Below, piece by piece: positions 17,870-26,307 of a stretch of 64,000 bases of DNA; position 1 is the first letter of the stretch, and every line of letters starts with the position of its first letter. Under the pieces are notes generated by a model. That model was given only the letters and a program-made list of their open reading frames with translations, was not told where the DNA came from and ran no database searches. Origin of the DNA: Alphaproteobacteria bacterium (GTDB taxonomy: Bacteria; Pseudomonadota; Alphaproteobacteria; UBA8366); contig JANQKC010000029.1 in the NCBI GenBank assembly GCA_028281325.1, positions 1 through 64,000 on the forward strand, in the 5' to 3' direction. The position numbers were made by a program, and so were the translations under genes.

Positions 17870-18523
17870 ATGCCGGACGAGATCATCCTCTACACCCATC
17901 CCATGTCGCGCGGGCGCATCGCGCGATGGATGCTGGAAGAAGTCGGCGCCTCTTACCATGTCGAGGTGTTGGATTACGGCGACGCGATGAAGGCCCCGGA
18001 CTACCTCGCCCTCAATCCGATGGGCAAGGTGCCGACGCTGTGTCACGGCGATACCGTCGTGACGGAATGCGCAGCGATCTGCGCCTATCTTGCCGATATG
18101 TTTCCCGACGCCGGATTGGCCCCGCCCCTGGACGCGCGCGGCCCGTATTACCGCTGGCTGTTCTTCGCCGCCGGACCGCTGGAAGCCGCCGCCTCGAACA
18201 AGGCCATGGGTTTCGTCCCGGCGGAGGGCGACCCGCAGATCGCGTCCGGCTACGGCACCTTCGAGACGACGCAAGCGACGCTCGAAGGCGCGCTGACCGG
18301 CGACGGATTCATCACCGGCGATACCTTCACCGCCGCCGACGTCTATGTCGGCGCCCATGTCGGCTGGGGCATGCTGTACGGCAGCCTGGACACGCGCCCC
18401 GCCTTCGAGGCCTATTGGGCCAGAGTGACCGACCGGGACGCCTATCGTAAGGCGACGGAACTCGACGATGCGCTGATGGCGGATCATCCGGTAGAGTTCC
18501 AGAAACTTGACGGCTTGAAATAG
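17870..18523 (+). CDS. Glutathione S-transferase family protein
   Basis: A 217-residue protein with an N-terminal thioredoxin-like domain (residues 1-80) and an all-helical C-terminal domain. ILYTHPMSRGRIARWMLEE carries the position-9/12 region, with Ser rather than Cys as likely catalytic residue. NPMGKVPTL has the cis-Pro and VVTECAAICAYLAD the glutathione gamma-glutamyl-binding Glu-Cys/Ser site. The C-terminal domain has the GDTFTAADVYVGAHV N-capping motif. Cytosolic detoxification or thiol transfer; substrate unknown. AGAGAG lies before the start. Confidence 0.88.
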   Translation: MPDEIILYTHPMSRGRIARWMLEEVGASYHVEVLDYGDAMKAPDYLALNPMGKVPTLCHGDTVVTECAAICAYLADMFPDAGLAPPLDARGPYYRWLFFAAGPLEAAASNKAMGFVPAEGDPQIASGYGTFETTQATLEGALTGDGFITGDTFTAADVYVGAHVGWGMLYGSLDTRPAFEAYWARVTDRDAYRKATELDDALMADHPVEFQKLDGLK

Positions 18524-18529
18524 AAAAAT

Positions 18530-18556
18530 GCCGCGCGGGAGGGGAAACCGCGCGGC
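18530..18556 (-). terminator. Intrinsic terminator of the cytochrome P460 gene
   Basis: Perfect nine-base stem (GCCGCGCGG / CCGCGCGGC) with a nine-base loop, followed on the minus strand by ATTTTTCTATTT. It lies between convergent genes and starts 13 bases beyond the P460 stop. The plus-strand side has no T-run, so it mainly serves the minus strand. Confidence 0.8.
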
Positions 18557-18568
18557 ACAAGCCCATCC

Positions 18569-19138
18569 TTATGGCTTCAAAACCGGATAGGCGTAATCGT
18601 AGATAAGGTCGGTCGAGCGCACCGGCTCGTGGCACGCAAGGCACTCGGCCTTGTAGTCCTTGGTCACCGTATTGGTGATCTGGCCGGGCTCGAAAAACGC
18701 CCAGCCCCAGCCGTCACCCCACAGTGGATTGCCGGGAAACCGGCCCTTGGTATCCTTCACCATCACGAAGTATCCGGCTTGGTCGGCGGCGCTGGTGGCT
18801 TCGCCAGTGGTCAACGTTTCGGTCTTACCCTTGAACAACTCCTTCACCAAGACGGCCCCGTCCGGAAACTTTCCGGTCTTCCGGTAAACGTCCACGACGC
18901 CGCGCGGGGCGTAGACGACGTGCAGGCCGACGCCACCGCCGGTATCCGCATCGCCGGCCACGGACCACGCGCCGAGCATGACGTAATCGGTTCGGAAGTT
19001 CGACGGCAGGCTGATCGCGCCGTCGGCCGAGACGACGCCGCGGGCAAAGGATTTGTCCGTCATCTGGGCGATGGCCGCCCCGGTGGCGACCAGGATGCCA
19101 GTGAAGAGAACGAGAGTCAGGACTTTCAATTTAGGCAT
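18569..19138 (-). CDS. Cytochrome P460 family c-type haem protein
   Basis: A 189-residue exported protein. The signal peptide is residues 1-24 (ending AAIAQ), followed by a P460 domain with ISLPSNFRTDYVMLGAWSV and LHVVYAPRGVVDVYRKTGKFPDG. There is one haem-binding motif, CLACH, near the C-terminus (about residue 169), as in this family. P460 proteins oxidise hydroxylamine or detoxify NO-type species in the periplasm; many members have no tested role. It is the second gene after the AhpD-like gene, with a hairpin between them, and ends at a clear terminator. Confidence 0.85.
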   Translation of the reverse strand: MPKLKVLTLVLFTGILVATGAAIAQMTDKSFARGVVSADGAISLPSNFRTDYVMLGAWSVAGDADTGGGVGLHVVYAPRGVVDVYRKTGKFPDGAVLVKELFKGKTETLTTGEATSAADQAGYFVMVKDTKGRFPGNPLWGDGWGWAFFEPGQITNTVTKDYKAECLACHEPVRSTDLIYDYAYPVLKP

Positions 19139-19178
19139 GGCGGATGGTCCTTCTGGAAATATCGATAGTGCGGAGAAA

Positions 19179-19211
19179 CCGGACCGGCGGCGGATAAGCC
19201 GACCGGTCCGG
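19179..19211 (-). terminator. Hairpin between the AhpD-like and P460 genes
   Basis: Nine-base perfect stem (CCGGACCGG / CCGGTCCGG) with a 15-base loop in the 84-base gap, followed on the minus strand only by TTT. It is probably a leaky terminator or processing/stabilising element that uncouples the two genes' levels, as between dctP and dctQ. Confidence 0.55.
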
Positions 19212-19222
19212 CTGGCTCGTCC

Positions 19223-19777
19223 TTAGGCCGCCTGTGCCGCCGTGCCCGACCGCACGACGGGGAAATCGATCTCCGTATCGACGATGTGGTTGAAGTAGTT
19301 CGTGAACAGGTTGACGCCGATATGGGTAACGATCTCGACGATCTCGCCATCGGCGTAACCCGCGGCGCGTAACGCCTGCACCTCGGCATCACCGACGCGG
19401 CCCCGCTGCGACACCACGGTCGCGGCGAATGTCAACGCCGCCTGAGTCTTGGGGTCGGCGGCGCGGCCGCGCAGATTGTCGGCCAAGTCCTGGTCGCCAA
19501 GCCCCGCGCCCTTGCCGAGCGCGGTGTGAGCGGAGGCGCAGTAGTCGCATCCGTTCGCGCCGGCGACCGTCAAGGCGATCTGCTCGCGCAACTGTGCGGA
19601 AAGCAGGCCCTGACCGAGCGCACCGTTCAACGCGAGGAATCCTTCGAGCACCTTCGGGGATTGAACCATCGTGGCGAAGATGTTCGGCACGACACCGAGC
19701 GCGCCTTTGACGCCGTCCAACAGGTCTTTCGCGTCGCCGGAGACGGCCGCATGATCAACGGGGGAAATACGGGACAT
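19223..19777 (-). CDS. AhpD-like / carboxymuconolactone decarboxylase family protein
   Basis: A 184-residue protein starting at the ATG at 19777, which has GGAGAA upstream; the frame is open to 19840 but unsupported. CMD-type helices are visible with the redox motif GCDYCASAHTALG (Cys-x-x-Cys and the following His), placing it among AhpD-like alkylhydroperoxidases rather than true decarboxylases. HIGVNLFTNYFNHIVDTEIDFP is the family's C-terminal helix. It probably removes peroxides or reactive species in the cytosol. It is transcribed away from a TetR gene across a perfect operator-like palindrome and leads into cytochrome P460. Confidence 0.88.
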   Translation of the reverse strand: MSRISPVDHAAVSGDAKDLLDGVKGALGVVPNIFATMVQSPKVLEGFLALNGALGQGLLSAQLREQIALTVAGANGCDYCASAHTALGKGAGLGDQDLADNLRGRAADPKTQAALTFAATVVSQRGRVGDAEVQALRAAGYADGEIVEIVTHIGVNLFTNYFNHIVDTEIDFPVVRSGTAAQAA

Positions 19778-19804
19778 ATCAGTTCTCCTTGGGTTGAGCA
19801 TTAA

Positions 19805-19828
19805 AAAGGAGACTGATCTGTCTCCTTT
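19805..19828. promoter_or_regulatory. Probable TetR-family operator
   Basis: Perfect nine-base arms AAAGGAGAC and GTCTCCTTT around a six-base centre. The half-site GTCTCCTT recurs at 19853-19860, and a related GTCTC..AGAGA stretch lies close to the TetR start near 19985. The sites lie between the AhpD-like and TetR genes, fitting one repressor controlling both directions. The arms could also fold as an RNA hairpin in the AhpD leader. Confidence 0.6.
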
Positions 19829-20004
19829 CGTCTCCACCAAGTAAACAGAGTTGTCTCCTTATTCAATCCCGTTTTGTGTGGAATTGGCTCACAATTCTGT
19901 GAAAATGCTGCCGACGATAGGATGAAACGGTCGAAATCCTATTGTTTTGAGATCCATCTTCATCTATCTAAGATACAATTCTGTCTCTATTAGAGAAGCG
20001 AACC

Positions 20005-20592
20005 ATGATCCAGTCTCAACGGCGCGAGCAATTGATCGACACGGCGATCGACCTGTTCGCCGAACGCGGTTATCACGCCACCGGGATCGATACGATCCTG
20101 GCCAAGTCCGGCGTCTCGAAAAAGACGCTGTATCGTCACTTCCGGTCGAAGGAAGAGCTGATCCTGGCCGCTCTCAAGAAATATGACGGGCTGTTCCGCA
20201 ACGGGTTCATGCGGCAGGTGGAGCAGGCCGCCGATGCGCCGCGCGACCGCATACTTGCCGTGTTCGACGTTGCGGCCGATTGGTTCGAGGCAAACAACTT
20301 TTACGGCTGCATGTATATCAACGCCATCGGCGAGTATTCGGCGGCGGATACCGCGATCCGGCAGGTCTGTAAGGAATTCAAATCCTTGATGCGCCGCTTT
20401 ATCGAGGACCTCTGCCGGGACGCGCAGACGCCCGATCCCGCCAGCCTCGCGGAGGAGTTGGCGCTTCTTCTCGATGGCGCCATCGTCACGGCGCAGGTTT
20501 CCGAAACGGGCCGACGCGCAGCCGAGGTCGCGAAGACCGCGGCGGCCGCGCTGATCGATCAGGAGATGGCCAAAGCGCGCGCACTCTGCTGA
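20005..20592 (+). CDS. TetR/AcrR family transcriptional regulator
   Basis: A 195-residue dimeric regulator. The N-terminal HTH (residues about 5-52) is textbook: LIDTAIDLFAERGYHATGID, then ILAKSGVSKKTLYRHF and SKEELI. The all-helical C-terminal domain binds an unknown ligand; it has one Cys in NFYGCMYIN, and FYGCMYINA is typical of a TetR subgroup often found beside AhpD or oxidoreductase genes. It is divergent from the AhpD-like gene across about 230 bases containing a palindrome, so it probably represses that operon and itself. Confidence 0.9.
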   Translation: MIQSQRREQLIDTAIDLFAERGYHATGIDTILAKSGVSKKTLYRHFRSKEELILAALKKYDGLFRNGFMRQVEQAADAPRDRILAVFDVAADWFEANNFYGCMYINAIGEYSAADTAIRQVCKEFKSLMRRFIEDLCRDAQTPDPASLAEELALLLDGAIVTAQVSETGRRAAEVAKTAAAALIDQEMAKARALC

Positions 20593-20626
20593 GGCGCTGC
20601 CGATCGGACGTAACGGTCCGGAACCG

Positions 20627-23287
20627 TCAGGACGCCGTACCGAAACCGACCACGCCGCTCGTACCGGTCGCCTGGGCACGATTCAGGCAATCGGCCAACT
20701 CGCGGGCCAATGTCTGTACATGCGGCGGTTTGACGATCTCGAAATGCCGCCCCGGAATCGGGCGAACTTCCAACCCGCCTTTGACGAGATCCCGCCATCC
20801 GTCATGCGCGTTCGGATGGTTCCATGCGTAAAGCTCCGCCTTGAAAAGCGTTGCCGCGCCATCATACGGAGAGGTCCGGTAATCGCGGCGAATGATATCG
20901 TTCGCTTCGACGGGCCGGCGCAGGAAGCGGGGAATTCCGCGTCCCCTTCCCTCATAGTAGGACCACGCGGCGGCGAAAAGCCGTAACCGCACCGCCATGA
21001 AGGCCATCTCGAACACGTTCCGGACCCGCATGCCGAAATACGCCGGCATTTGGCTCGGGCGTAACGCCCTGATCCGGTCGAGATGACGGCGCATCCATTG
21101 CGCCGCCCCGACACGCCGCTGCCCGGCATGACAATAGCTGTCGATCAGTCCGAGGAAGGCCACCTCTTCCCCCGCCTCGATAAGCTGCTGCGCCATCACG
21201 TAGGCCACCCGGCCCCCGAATGAATAGCCGCCAAGATAGTATGGACCAACCGGTTGAACCTTCCGGATTTCCCGAACGTAATGCGCCGCCATCTCGTCGA
21301 TCCTGACGAACGGCACATCCTCGCCATCCAGGCCCAAACACTGAATCCCGTAGAAAGGCTGCGCATCGCCGACGTGTCGCGCCAATTCACGGTAATTGAG
21401 GACCTGTCCATTGCCGTCATGAACGCAGAAGAACGGCGGCCGGTCGCCCTTCTCCTGGATCGGCACGATGCAGCGCGGCGGGATCGACCCGTCGATATGA
21501 TGCGCCATCTTTGCAATCGTCGCGGCCTCGAACAGCACCGAGCGCGGCAGCTTGCGACCGAGTTCCTGTTCGACCCGGAGGAACAGGTCGACCGCCTGAA
21601 GCGAGTCGCCGCCCAGCATGAAGAAGTCGTCGTCCAACCCCACCTGTTCGAGCCCCAAGGATTCCGCCCATAACCGTTCGAGCGTCGCCTCCAAGGGCGT
21701 CGCGCGCCGACCGGATGCAACCGCGGTCGCATCGCCATCCGGCCGTTCGCGGACAAGGCCGAAGGCCGCCGCAAGCTTGCGGCGCTCGAATTTCCCGGTC
21801 GGTCCCTTGGGAATATCGTCGACGAACACGTAACGACGCGGCAGTTTGAAGTTGGCGACGCGGCCACGCAGATGGTCGTTCAGGATTTCATCGGTCAGCG
21901 CAGCGCCCTTTGCCGGGACGACCGCCGCGGCGACATCCTGTCCCAGCGTCGCGTGCGGCAGCGGAAACGCCACGGCGCTCGCGACATCGGGATGGCGCAT
22001 CAACGCCTCATCGATCTCCGCCGGGGCGATTTTCTCCCCGCCCCGATTGATGAACTCCTTGATCCGGCCGGTCAGCGTGAGATACCCGTCGTCGTCGAAG
22101 GCCCCTTCGTCGCCGGTCCGGAACCACCCGTCGATAAACGCCTCCGCATTGGCGTCGGGATCGTTCTCATAGCCTTCGAACACATGCGGCCCCCGCACCA
22201 CGACCTCACCGCGCACGCCAGCCGGCACCGCGGCGCCGTCGGAATCGATGATCGCGATCTCACCGCCTGCGGAGAGTCCCACCGTGCCCCGCTTGCGTAT
22301 CCTGGGCGGCTGCGGGTTGCCCGAAACGCGGCCGGTTTCCGTCATGGAATAGGTTTGAATGACCGGAACGCCCAAGACCGTCTCGAGTTCATCGGCGATA
22401 TCCGCGTCCAGATGCCCCGACGCCGTTCGCGCGAAACGCAGAGTCGACTGTTCGATTTCGGCCCTGAAGTTGGACGCCTGCGCACAAATCGTGTGATGGA
22501 AGGTGTAGCTGCCCGAATACCAGGTCGGTTGCAGCGTCACCAGCATGCGAAAGAAGGCGTCGGACGAGAAGTCCGGCAGATTGATCAGGCTACCGCCGAA
22601 GTAAAGGACCCCGGCCAGCGAACTGTACAAGCCGTGTCCGTGAAACAGCGGCATCAGGTTCAGGCACCGGTCTTCGGCGGTCAGTTCGAACAATCGGCCC
22701 GAATAGTCGGATATCGCGGTGAGCTGCCGGTGCCGAATCGGCACGACCTTGCTGCGCGAGGTCGTGCCCGAGGTGGCGAGAACCAATGCCAAATCCTGCG
22801 GCTGCGCCGGGCCCGGTTGCACGGCGTCTCCAGGCGGGCCGGGCCGGATGTCGACCATGCCGACGGCCTGGTCTTGCAGCGCCTCGATTTCGATCACCGG
22901 CAGGCCGAGATGCACGGCGGCGTGGCGCGCCGGCGTGTCGGCGTCCGCGGCGACCACGACCGCCTTCACGCCAAGGTCCCGGAAATGGATGGTGAACTCG
23001 CCGACGGTGAAATCGGGATTCATCGGCGCCGCGGTGGCGCAACTCCAGACGCCCATGACGATAACCGCCATTTCGGAGTTGCTGGGGTAGACGATTGCAA
23101 TCCGGTCCTGCCGGCCGAACCCCATGCCGTTAAGCGCGCTTTGAAAGCGGTCCATCTGCGCCGCCAGCGCGCCATAGGTCAGCGGCGCCCGCCCCTCCGC
23201 CACCAGAGCCGGCGCGTCCGGCGACGCCGCCGCATGTTCGCGAACGACATCACCGATCGTTATCTGATCTTGGCGTTCGGATACCAT
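20627..23287 (-). CDS. NRPS-like adenylation - carrier - thioesterase protein
   Basis: An 886-residue cytosolic three-domain enzyme. The adenylation domain (about 1-510) has the P-loop LVLATSGTTSRSKVVPI, SMTETGRVSG, GWFRTGDEGAF and the hinge RIKEFINRGGEKIAP; the late catalytic Lys is in PTGKFERRKL. The carrier domain (about 525-605) has its phosphopantetheine Ser in MLGGDSLQAV near residue 562. The type I thioesterase (about 630-880) has its nucleophile in GGYSFGGRVAY and the final His in PGRHFEI. There is no condensation domain. It can activate an acid, load it on its own carrier and release it by hydrolysis, dimerisation or transfer. Substrate unknown. No phosphopantetheinyl transferase is nearby. 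Confidence 0.88.
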   Translation of the reverse strand: MVSERQDQITIGDVVREHAAASPDAPALVAEGRAPLTYGALAAQMDRFQSALNGMGFGRQDRIAIVYPSNSEMAVIVMGVWSCATAAPMNPDFTVGEFTIHFRDLGVKAVVVAADADTPARHAAVHLGLPVIEIEALQDQAVGMVDIRPGPPGDAVQPGPAQPQDLALVLATSGTTSRSKVVPIRHRQLTAISDYSGRLFELTAEDRCLNLMPLFHGHGLYSSLAGVLYFGGSLINLPDFSSDAFFRMLVTLQPTWYSGSYTFHHTICAQASNFRAEIEQSTLRFARTASGHLDADIADELETVLGVPVIQTYSMTETGRVSGNPQPPRIRKRGTVGLSAGGEIAIIDSDGAAVPAGVRGEVVVRGPHVFEGYENDPDANAEAFIDGWFRTGDEGAFDDDGYLTLTGRIKEFINRGGEKIAPAEIDEALMRHPDVASAVAFPLPHATLGQDVAAAVVPAKGAALTDEILNDHLRGRVANFKLPRRYVFVDDIPKGPTGKFERRKLAAAFGLVRERPDGDATAVASGRRATPLEATLERLWAESLGLEQVGLDDDFFMLGGDSLQAVDLFLRVEQELGRKLPRSVLFEAATIAKMAHHIDGSIPPRCIVPIQEKGDRPPFFCVHDGNGQVLNYRELARHVGDAQPFYGIQCLGLDGEDVPFVRIDEMAAHYVREIRKVQPVGPYYLGGYSFGGRVAYVMAQQLIEAGEEVAFLGLIDSYCHAGQRRVGAAQWMRRHLDRIRALRPSQMPAYFGMRVRNVFEMAFMAVRLRLFAAAWSYYEGRGRGIPRFLRRPVEANDIIRRDYRTSPYDGAATLFKAELYAWNHPNAHDGWRDLVKGGLEVRPIPGRHFEIVKPPHVQTLARELADCLNRAQATGTSGVVGFGTAS

Positions 23288-23421
23288 TCGATCCCTTCGT
23301 TCCTGCGTAACCGATAGGCTACGCCGATGTCGGGGAACATAAAATGGCGCGAAGGGAGAGGACTACCCCAATAGGACAAGGCGGGATAACGGCGTCACGC
23401 CGCGGGGCGATCGGGCCGAAC

Positions 23422-23934
23422 CTAGCCGGTTTTCTTCATCTCCGCGAGCAAGACGCAGTGCCGCTGCGCCTCTTCGATCAGTTGGTCCAGCCATTTCATC
23501 TGATCTTCGGATGCGTCGGTCGCGCGGCGCACAGGACACATCGATATCGTAATGAGCCGCCAAGGAATCGCCGAGAATTCATTCCCTTCCGCCTCACGGA
23601 TTTCATACATGTGTTTGGTAAAGACGACCGCAGTTTGCCACCCGTCATACCCCAATCGCGCCTTGACGGCGCGCCAATCGAGACCGACGGCGCCAATCTG
23701 TTTGCAGAAATCCCCCACAGCTAGGCCGAGATGCCGCAAAAACGACTCCCTGCGCTTCAGCGAAAGGCGGTCGAGCCGGCTGCGTATCCGCACAAGAAAC
23801 AGGGTGTCCCCAATTCGAGGTTCTACGTCCCGCATCATATAAGAGTCCCTTACCGCTGCTGAGATGGTTGTAAGAAGGTCGACTAGCCCGTCGCCCAGAG
23901 CCGCGATTTCATTAAACACACCTTTTGATTGCAT
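23422..23934 (-). CDS. Hypothetical protein, 170 aa
   Basis: Not recognised. A soluble, mostly helical protein with alternating charged and hydrophobic residues (RIRSRLDRLSLKRRESFLRHLG), Trp-containing segments (LDWRAVKARLGYDGWQ and IPWRLITISM) and a terminal amphipathic helix (MKWLDQLIEEAQRHCVLLAEM). No signal peptide or membrane segment. Codon use still resembles the host, but the gene lies at the edge of an AT-richer stretch with an excisionase-like HTH gene 336 bases away on the other strand. The start at 23934 is the first ATG and lacks an obvious ribosome site. Confidence 0.55.
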   Translation of the reverse strand: MQSKGVFNEIAALGDGLVDLLTTISAAVRDSYMMRDVEPRIGDTLFLVRIRSRLDRLSLKRRESFLRHLGLAVGDFCKQIGAVGLDWRAVKARLGYDGWQTAVVFTKHMYEIREAEGNEFSAIPWRLITISMCPVRRATDASEDQMKWLDQLIEEAQRHCVLLAEMKKTG

Positions 23935-24270
23935 ATCTTAGGTTGCATAATACTAAAGCGCTCAGATTCGACTCCCAGGCTGCTCGTAGCCATCCACCCT
24001 TTGGCTAGAAGCTTGTAGCGCCATACTTTTACAAGAAATCATTTCAAAACGGTAAAGGCAATGTGACCTTAGATAGTATTACGTCAATCGCAACCATTAC
24101 GCGGCCAAACGTTAGGTTCAAGAGAATTGGCCGCGATAATCGTCAGGGGCGGCAAAAGAAACGATGGAGATTCCGGTTTTGCCTCAATCCTTGAATTACC
24201 GCTTTGACATATGTTCTGATCGATTTACGATCTTCAATATATTTTCATTGATGTTGAAGTATTTTGAGAT
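23935..24270. other. AT-richer intergenic region
   Basis: No gene recognised. It separates divergent genes, so it should carry promoters for both. A TTGACA is present on the plus strand at 24204-24209, but no good -10 follows at the proper distance. The base composition is clearly lower in GC than the surroundings, especially at 24200-24270. Confidence 0.4.
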
Positions 24271-24480
24271 ATGTTGAACCAGCCTTTCCTTACAATCCAT
24301 GAGATCGCCGAACTGCTGAAAGTGCGAGAGCAGACCGTGCGCTCCTGGATCCACGCACAGGAGTTGCGCGCCGTAAAACTCGGTCGTGAGTTTCGGGTGG
24401 CGGTCAAGGACCTTGAGGCCTTCGTGAACGAACACGCAACGCGCGAGCCGAGTTGGGACGAGAGTGAGAAACGCAAGTGA
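24271..24480 (+). CDS. Excisionase-type (MerR-like HTH_17) DNA-binding protein
   Basis: A 69-residue protein that is almost only a winged-helix HTH. FLTIHEIAELLKVREQTVRSWIHAQELRAVKLGREFRV has the helix-turn-helix with the Arg-rich wing of the excisionase/helix-turn-helix-17 family, followed by VKDLEAFVNEH as is typical. Members are phage Xis proteins or small regulators of neighbouring genes. No integrase lies nearby, so a local regulator is as likely as an excisionase remnant. It precedes the antiporter gene by 108 bases. Confidence 0.8.
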   Translation: MLNQPFLTIHEIAELLKVREQTVRSWIHAQELRAVKLGREFRVAVKDLEAFVNEHATREPSWDESEKRK

Positions 24481-24588
24481 CCGCGGGCGGGCGACGTTTC
24501 CGATGCATCGGGCCGATCGCCGATCACGCGTTCGGCTGGTCGAATAGCGTTGCCGGAAACTGAGTAAGCAACAAAGGCGAAAACGATA

Positions 24589-26307
24589 ATGGCCGAGGCG
24601 ATTGAAGCCTATATTTTCTATGAGGTCGCCGCCCTCCTGGTGCTGGCCGCGGTGGTCGGCTTTATCGGCCTGCTCCTGCGTCAGCCGCTGATTGTCAGCT
24701 TCATCGCCGTCGGCATCATCGCCGGCCCGTCCGTGCTCGACATCGTGCGGTCGAGCGAACAGATCGACCTTCTGGCCGAACTCGGCATCGCCGTTTTGCT
24801 ATTCCTGGTCGGTCTGAAACTCGATTTCCAATTGGTGCGGACGCTCGGCCCGGTGGCCCTGATGACGGGATTGGGACAGGTGGCGTTCACGACGGTGTTC
24901 GGCTTCTTGCTCGGGCTGGCGCTCGGCCTCGATACGGTCACCAGCCTCTATGTCGCCGTCGCCCTCACCTTCTCGTCCACGATCATCATCGTGAAACTGC
25001 TCTCGGACAAACGAGAGATCGACTCCCTGCACGGCCGGATCGCCCTTGGGTTCCTGATCGTTCAGGATATCGTCGTCGTCGTGGCGATGATCGTGCTGTC
25101 GGCCGTGGGAATCGGGGCGAAGGGCGACGCGGCGCTCACCGACGTGCTGGTGGTCGTTGGCTACGGCCTCGGCATGCTCGGGCTGGTGGCGATCTTCATC
25201 CGATACGTCGCCAACCCTCTCGTCGAGCGGCTCTCCCGGGCGCCGGAGCTTTTGGTATCCTTCGCCATCGGGTGGGCCGCGCTTCTGGCCGCGGCGGGCC
25301 ATTACCTGGGTTTCGGGAAAGAACTCGGCGGGCTGCTGGCCGGCGTCTCCTTCGCCTCGACCGCGTATCGCGAGGCGATCGCCGCCCGGCTCGCATCGCT
25401 GCGCGATTTTCTCCTGCTGTTCTTTTTCATCGCGCTCGGGTCGGCGCTGGACTTGTCGATTCTGGGCGCCAGCGTCGGCGCCGCGATCGTTTTGTCGCTG
25501 TTCGTGCTGATCGGCAATCCGCTTATCGTTCTCGCGATCATGGGCGCCATGGGATACCGCAAGAGGATCGGCTTTCTGGCCGGCCTGACCGTCGCGCAGA
25601 TCAGCGAGTTTTCCCTCATCTTCATGGCCATGGGCGTGGCGATCGGCCATGTCTCGGACGAGGCGCTTGGCTTGGTGACGCTGGTCGGCCTGATTACCAT
25701 CGCCGCGTCGACCTACATGATCACCTATTCGCACCAGCTCTACGACCGGCTCGAACCGCTGCTGGGCGTCTTCGAACGGCGGACCCCGAAACGGGACAAG
25801 GCAGGCGCCGCCGCCAAGCAGGGGCAACATGACATCATCCTGTTCGGCATGGGGCGCTATGGAATCGGGATTGCCCGTGAGTTGGCCGGCGCAGGTCGGC
25901 GGGTCCTGGGCGTGGATTTCAGCCCGGTTGCGGTACGGCATGCGCGGGCGCAAGGCTTCGACGTCGTCTTCGGGGATGCGACAGACCCGGAGTTCCTCGC
26001 CCATCTGCCCTTGGCCGATGTCGAATGGGTGGTTTCCGCGGTGCCCGAACACGACACCGGGGTGACCCATGACGACCCGCGCCGGTCCCTGATCCGCGCC
26101 ATGAAGGACCTGGGATTCAAAGGCCGCATCGCCGTTTCCGCCCATCAGGAAACGACGGTGCAGGACCTGCGCGAAGCCGACGCCGATTTGGTCTTGATGC
26201 CCTATGCGGACGCCGCGGCCCAGGCGGCCACAATGATTCAGTCGAATATTCCCGTGGAACATACGGGTATTCCCGATCCGAGCGGACAAAGGGAGTTTGC
26301 ATCATGA
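24589..26307 (+). CDS. Kef/YbaL-type cation:proton antiporter with TrkA-N domain
   Basis: A 572-residue CPA2-family protein. About twelve membrane helices occupy residues 8-385, with the conserved LLAELGIAVLLFLVGLKLDF and the ALTFSSTIIIVKLLSDK stretch. After a linker comes a cytosolic Rossmann domain (about 405-530) with HDIILFGMGRYGIGIARELAG (GxGxxG) and VVFGDATDPEFL, the nucleotide-binding TrkA-N/RCK domain that gates Kef channels. It probably exports K+ or Na+ against protons under electrophile or pH stress. Its stop overlaps the start of the stress-protein gene (ATGA), so they are translationally coupled. Confidence 0.92.
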   Translation: MAEAIEAYIFYEVAALLVLAAVVGFIGLLLRQPLIVSFIAVGIIAGPSVLDIVRSSEQIDLLAELGIAVLLFLVGLKLDFQLVRTLGPVALMTGLGQVAFTTVFGFLLGLALGLDTVTSLYVAVALTFSSTIIIVKLLSDKREIDSLHGRIALGFLIVQDIVVVVAMIVLSAVGIGAKGDAALTDVLVVVGYGLGMLGLVAIFIRYVANPLVERLSRAPELLVSFAIGWAALLAAAGHYLGFGKELGGLLAGVSFASTAYREAIAARLASLRDFLLLFFFIALGSALDLSILGASVGAAIVLSLFVLIGNPLIVLAIMGAMGYRKRIGFLAGLTVAQISEFSLIFMAMGVAIGHVSDEALGLVTLVGLITIAASTYMITYSHQLYDRLEPLLGVFERRTPKRDKAGAAAKQGQHDIILFGMGRYGIGIARELAGAGRRVLGVDFSPVAVRHARAQGFDVVFGDATDPEFLAHLPLADVEWVVSAVPEHDTGVTHDDPRRSLIRAMKDLGFKGRIAVSAHQETTVQDLREADADLVLMPYADAAAQAATMIQSNIPVEHTGIPDPSGQREFAS

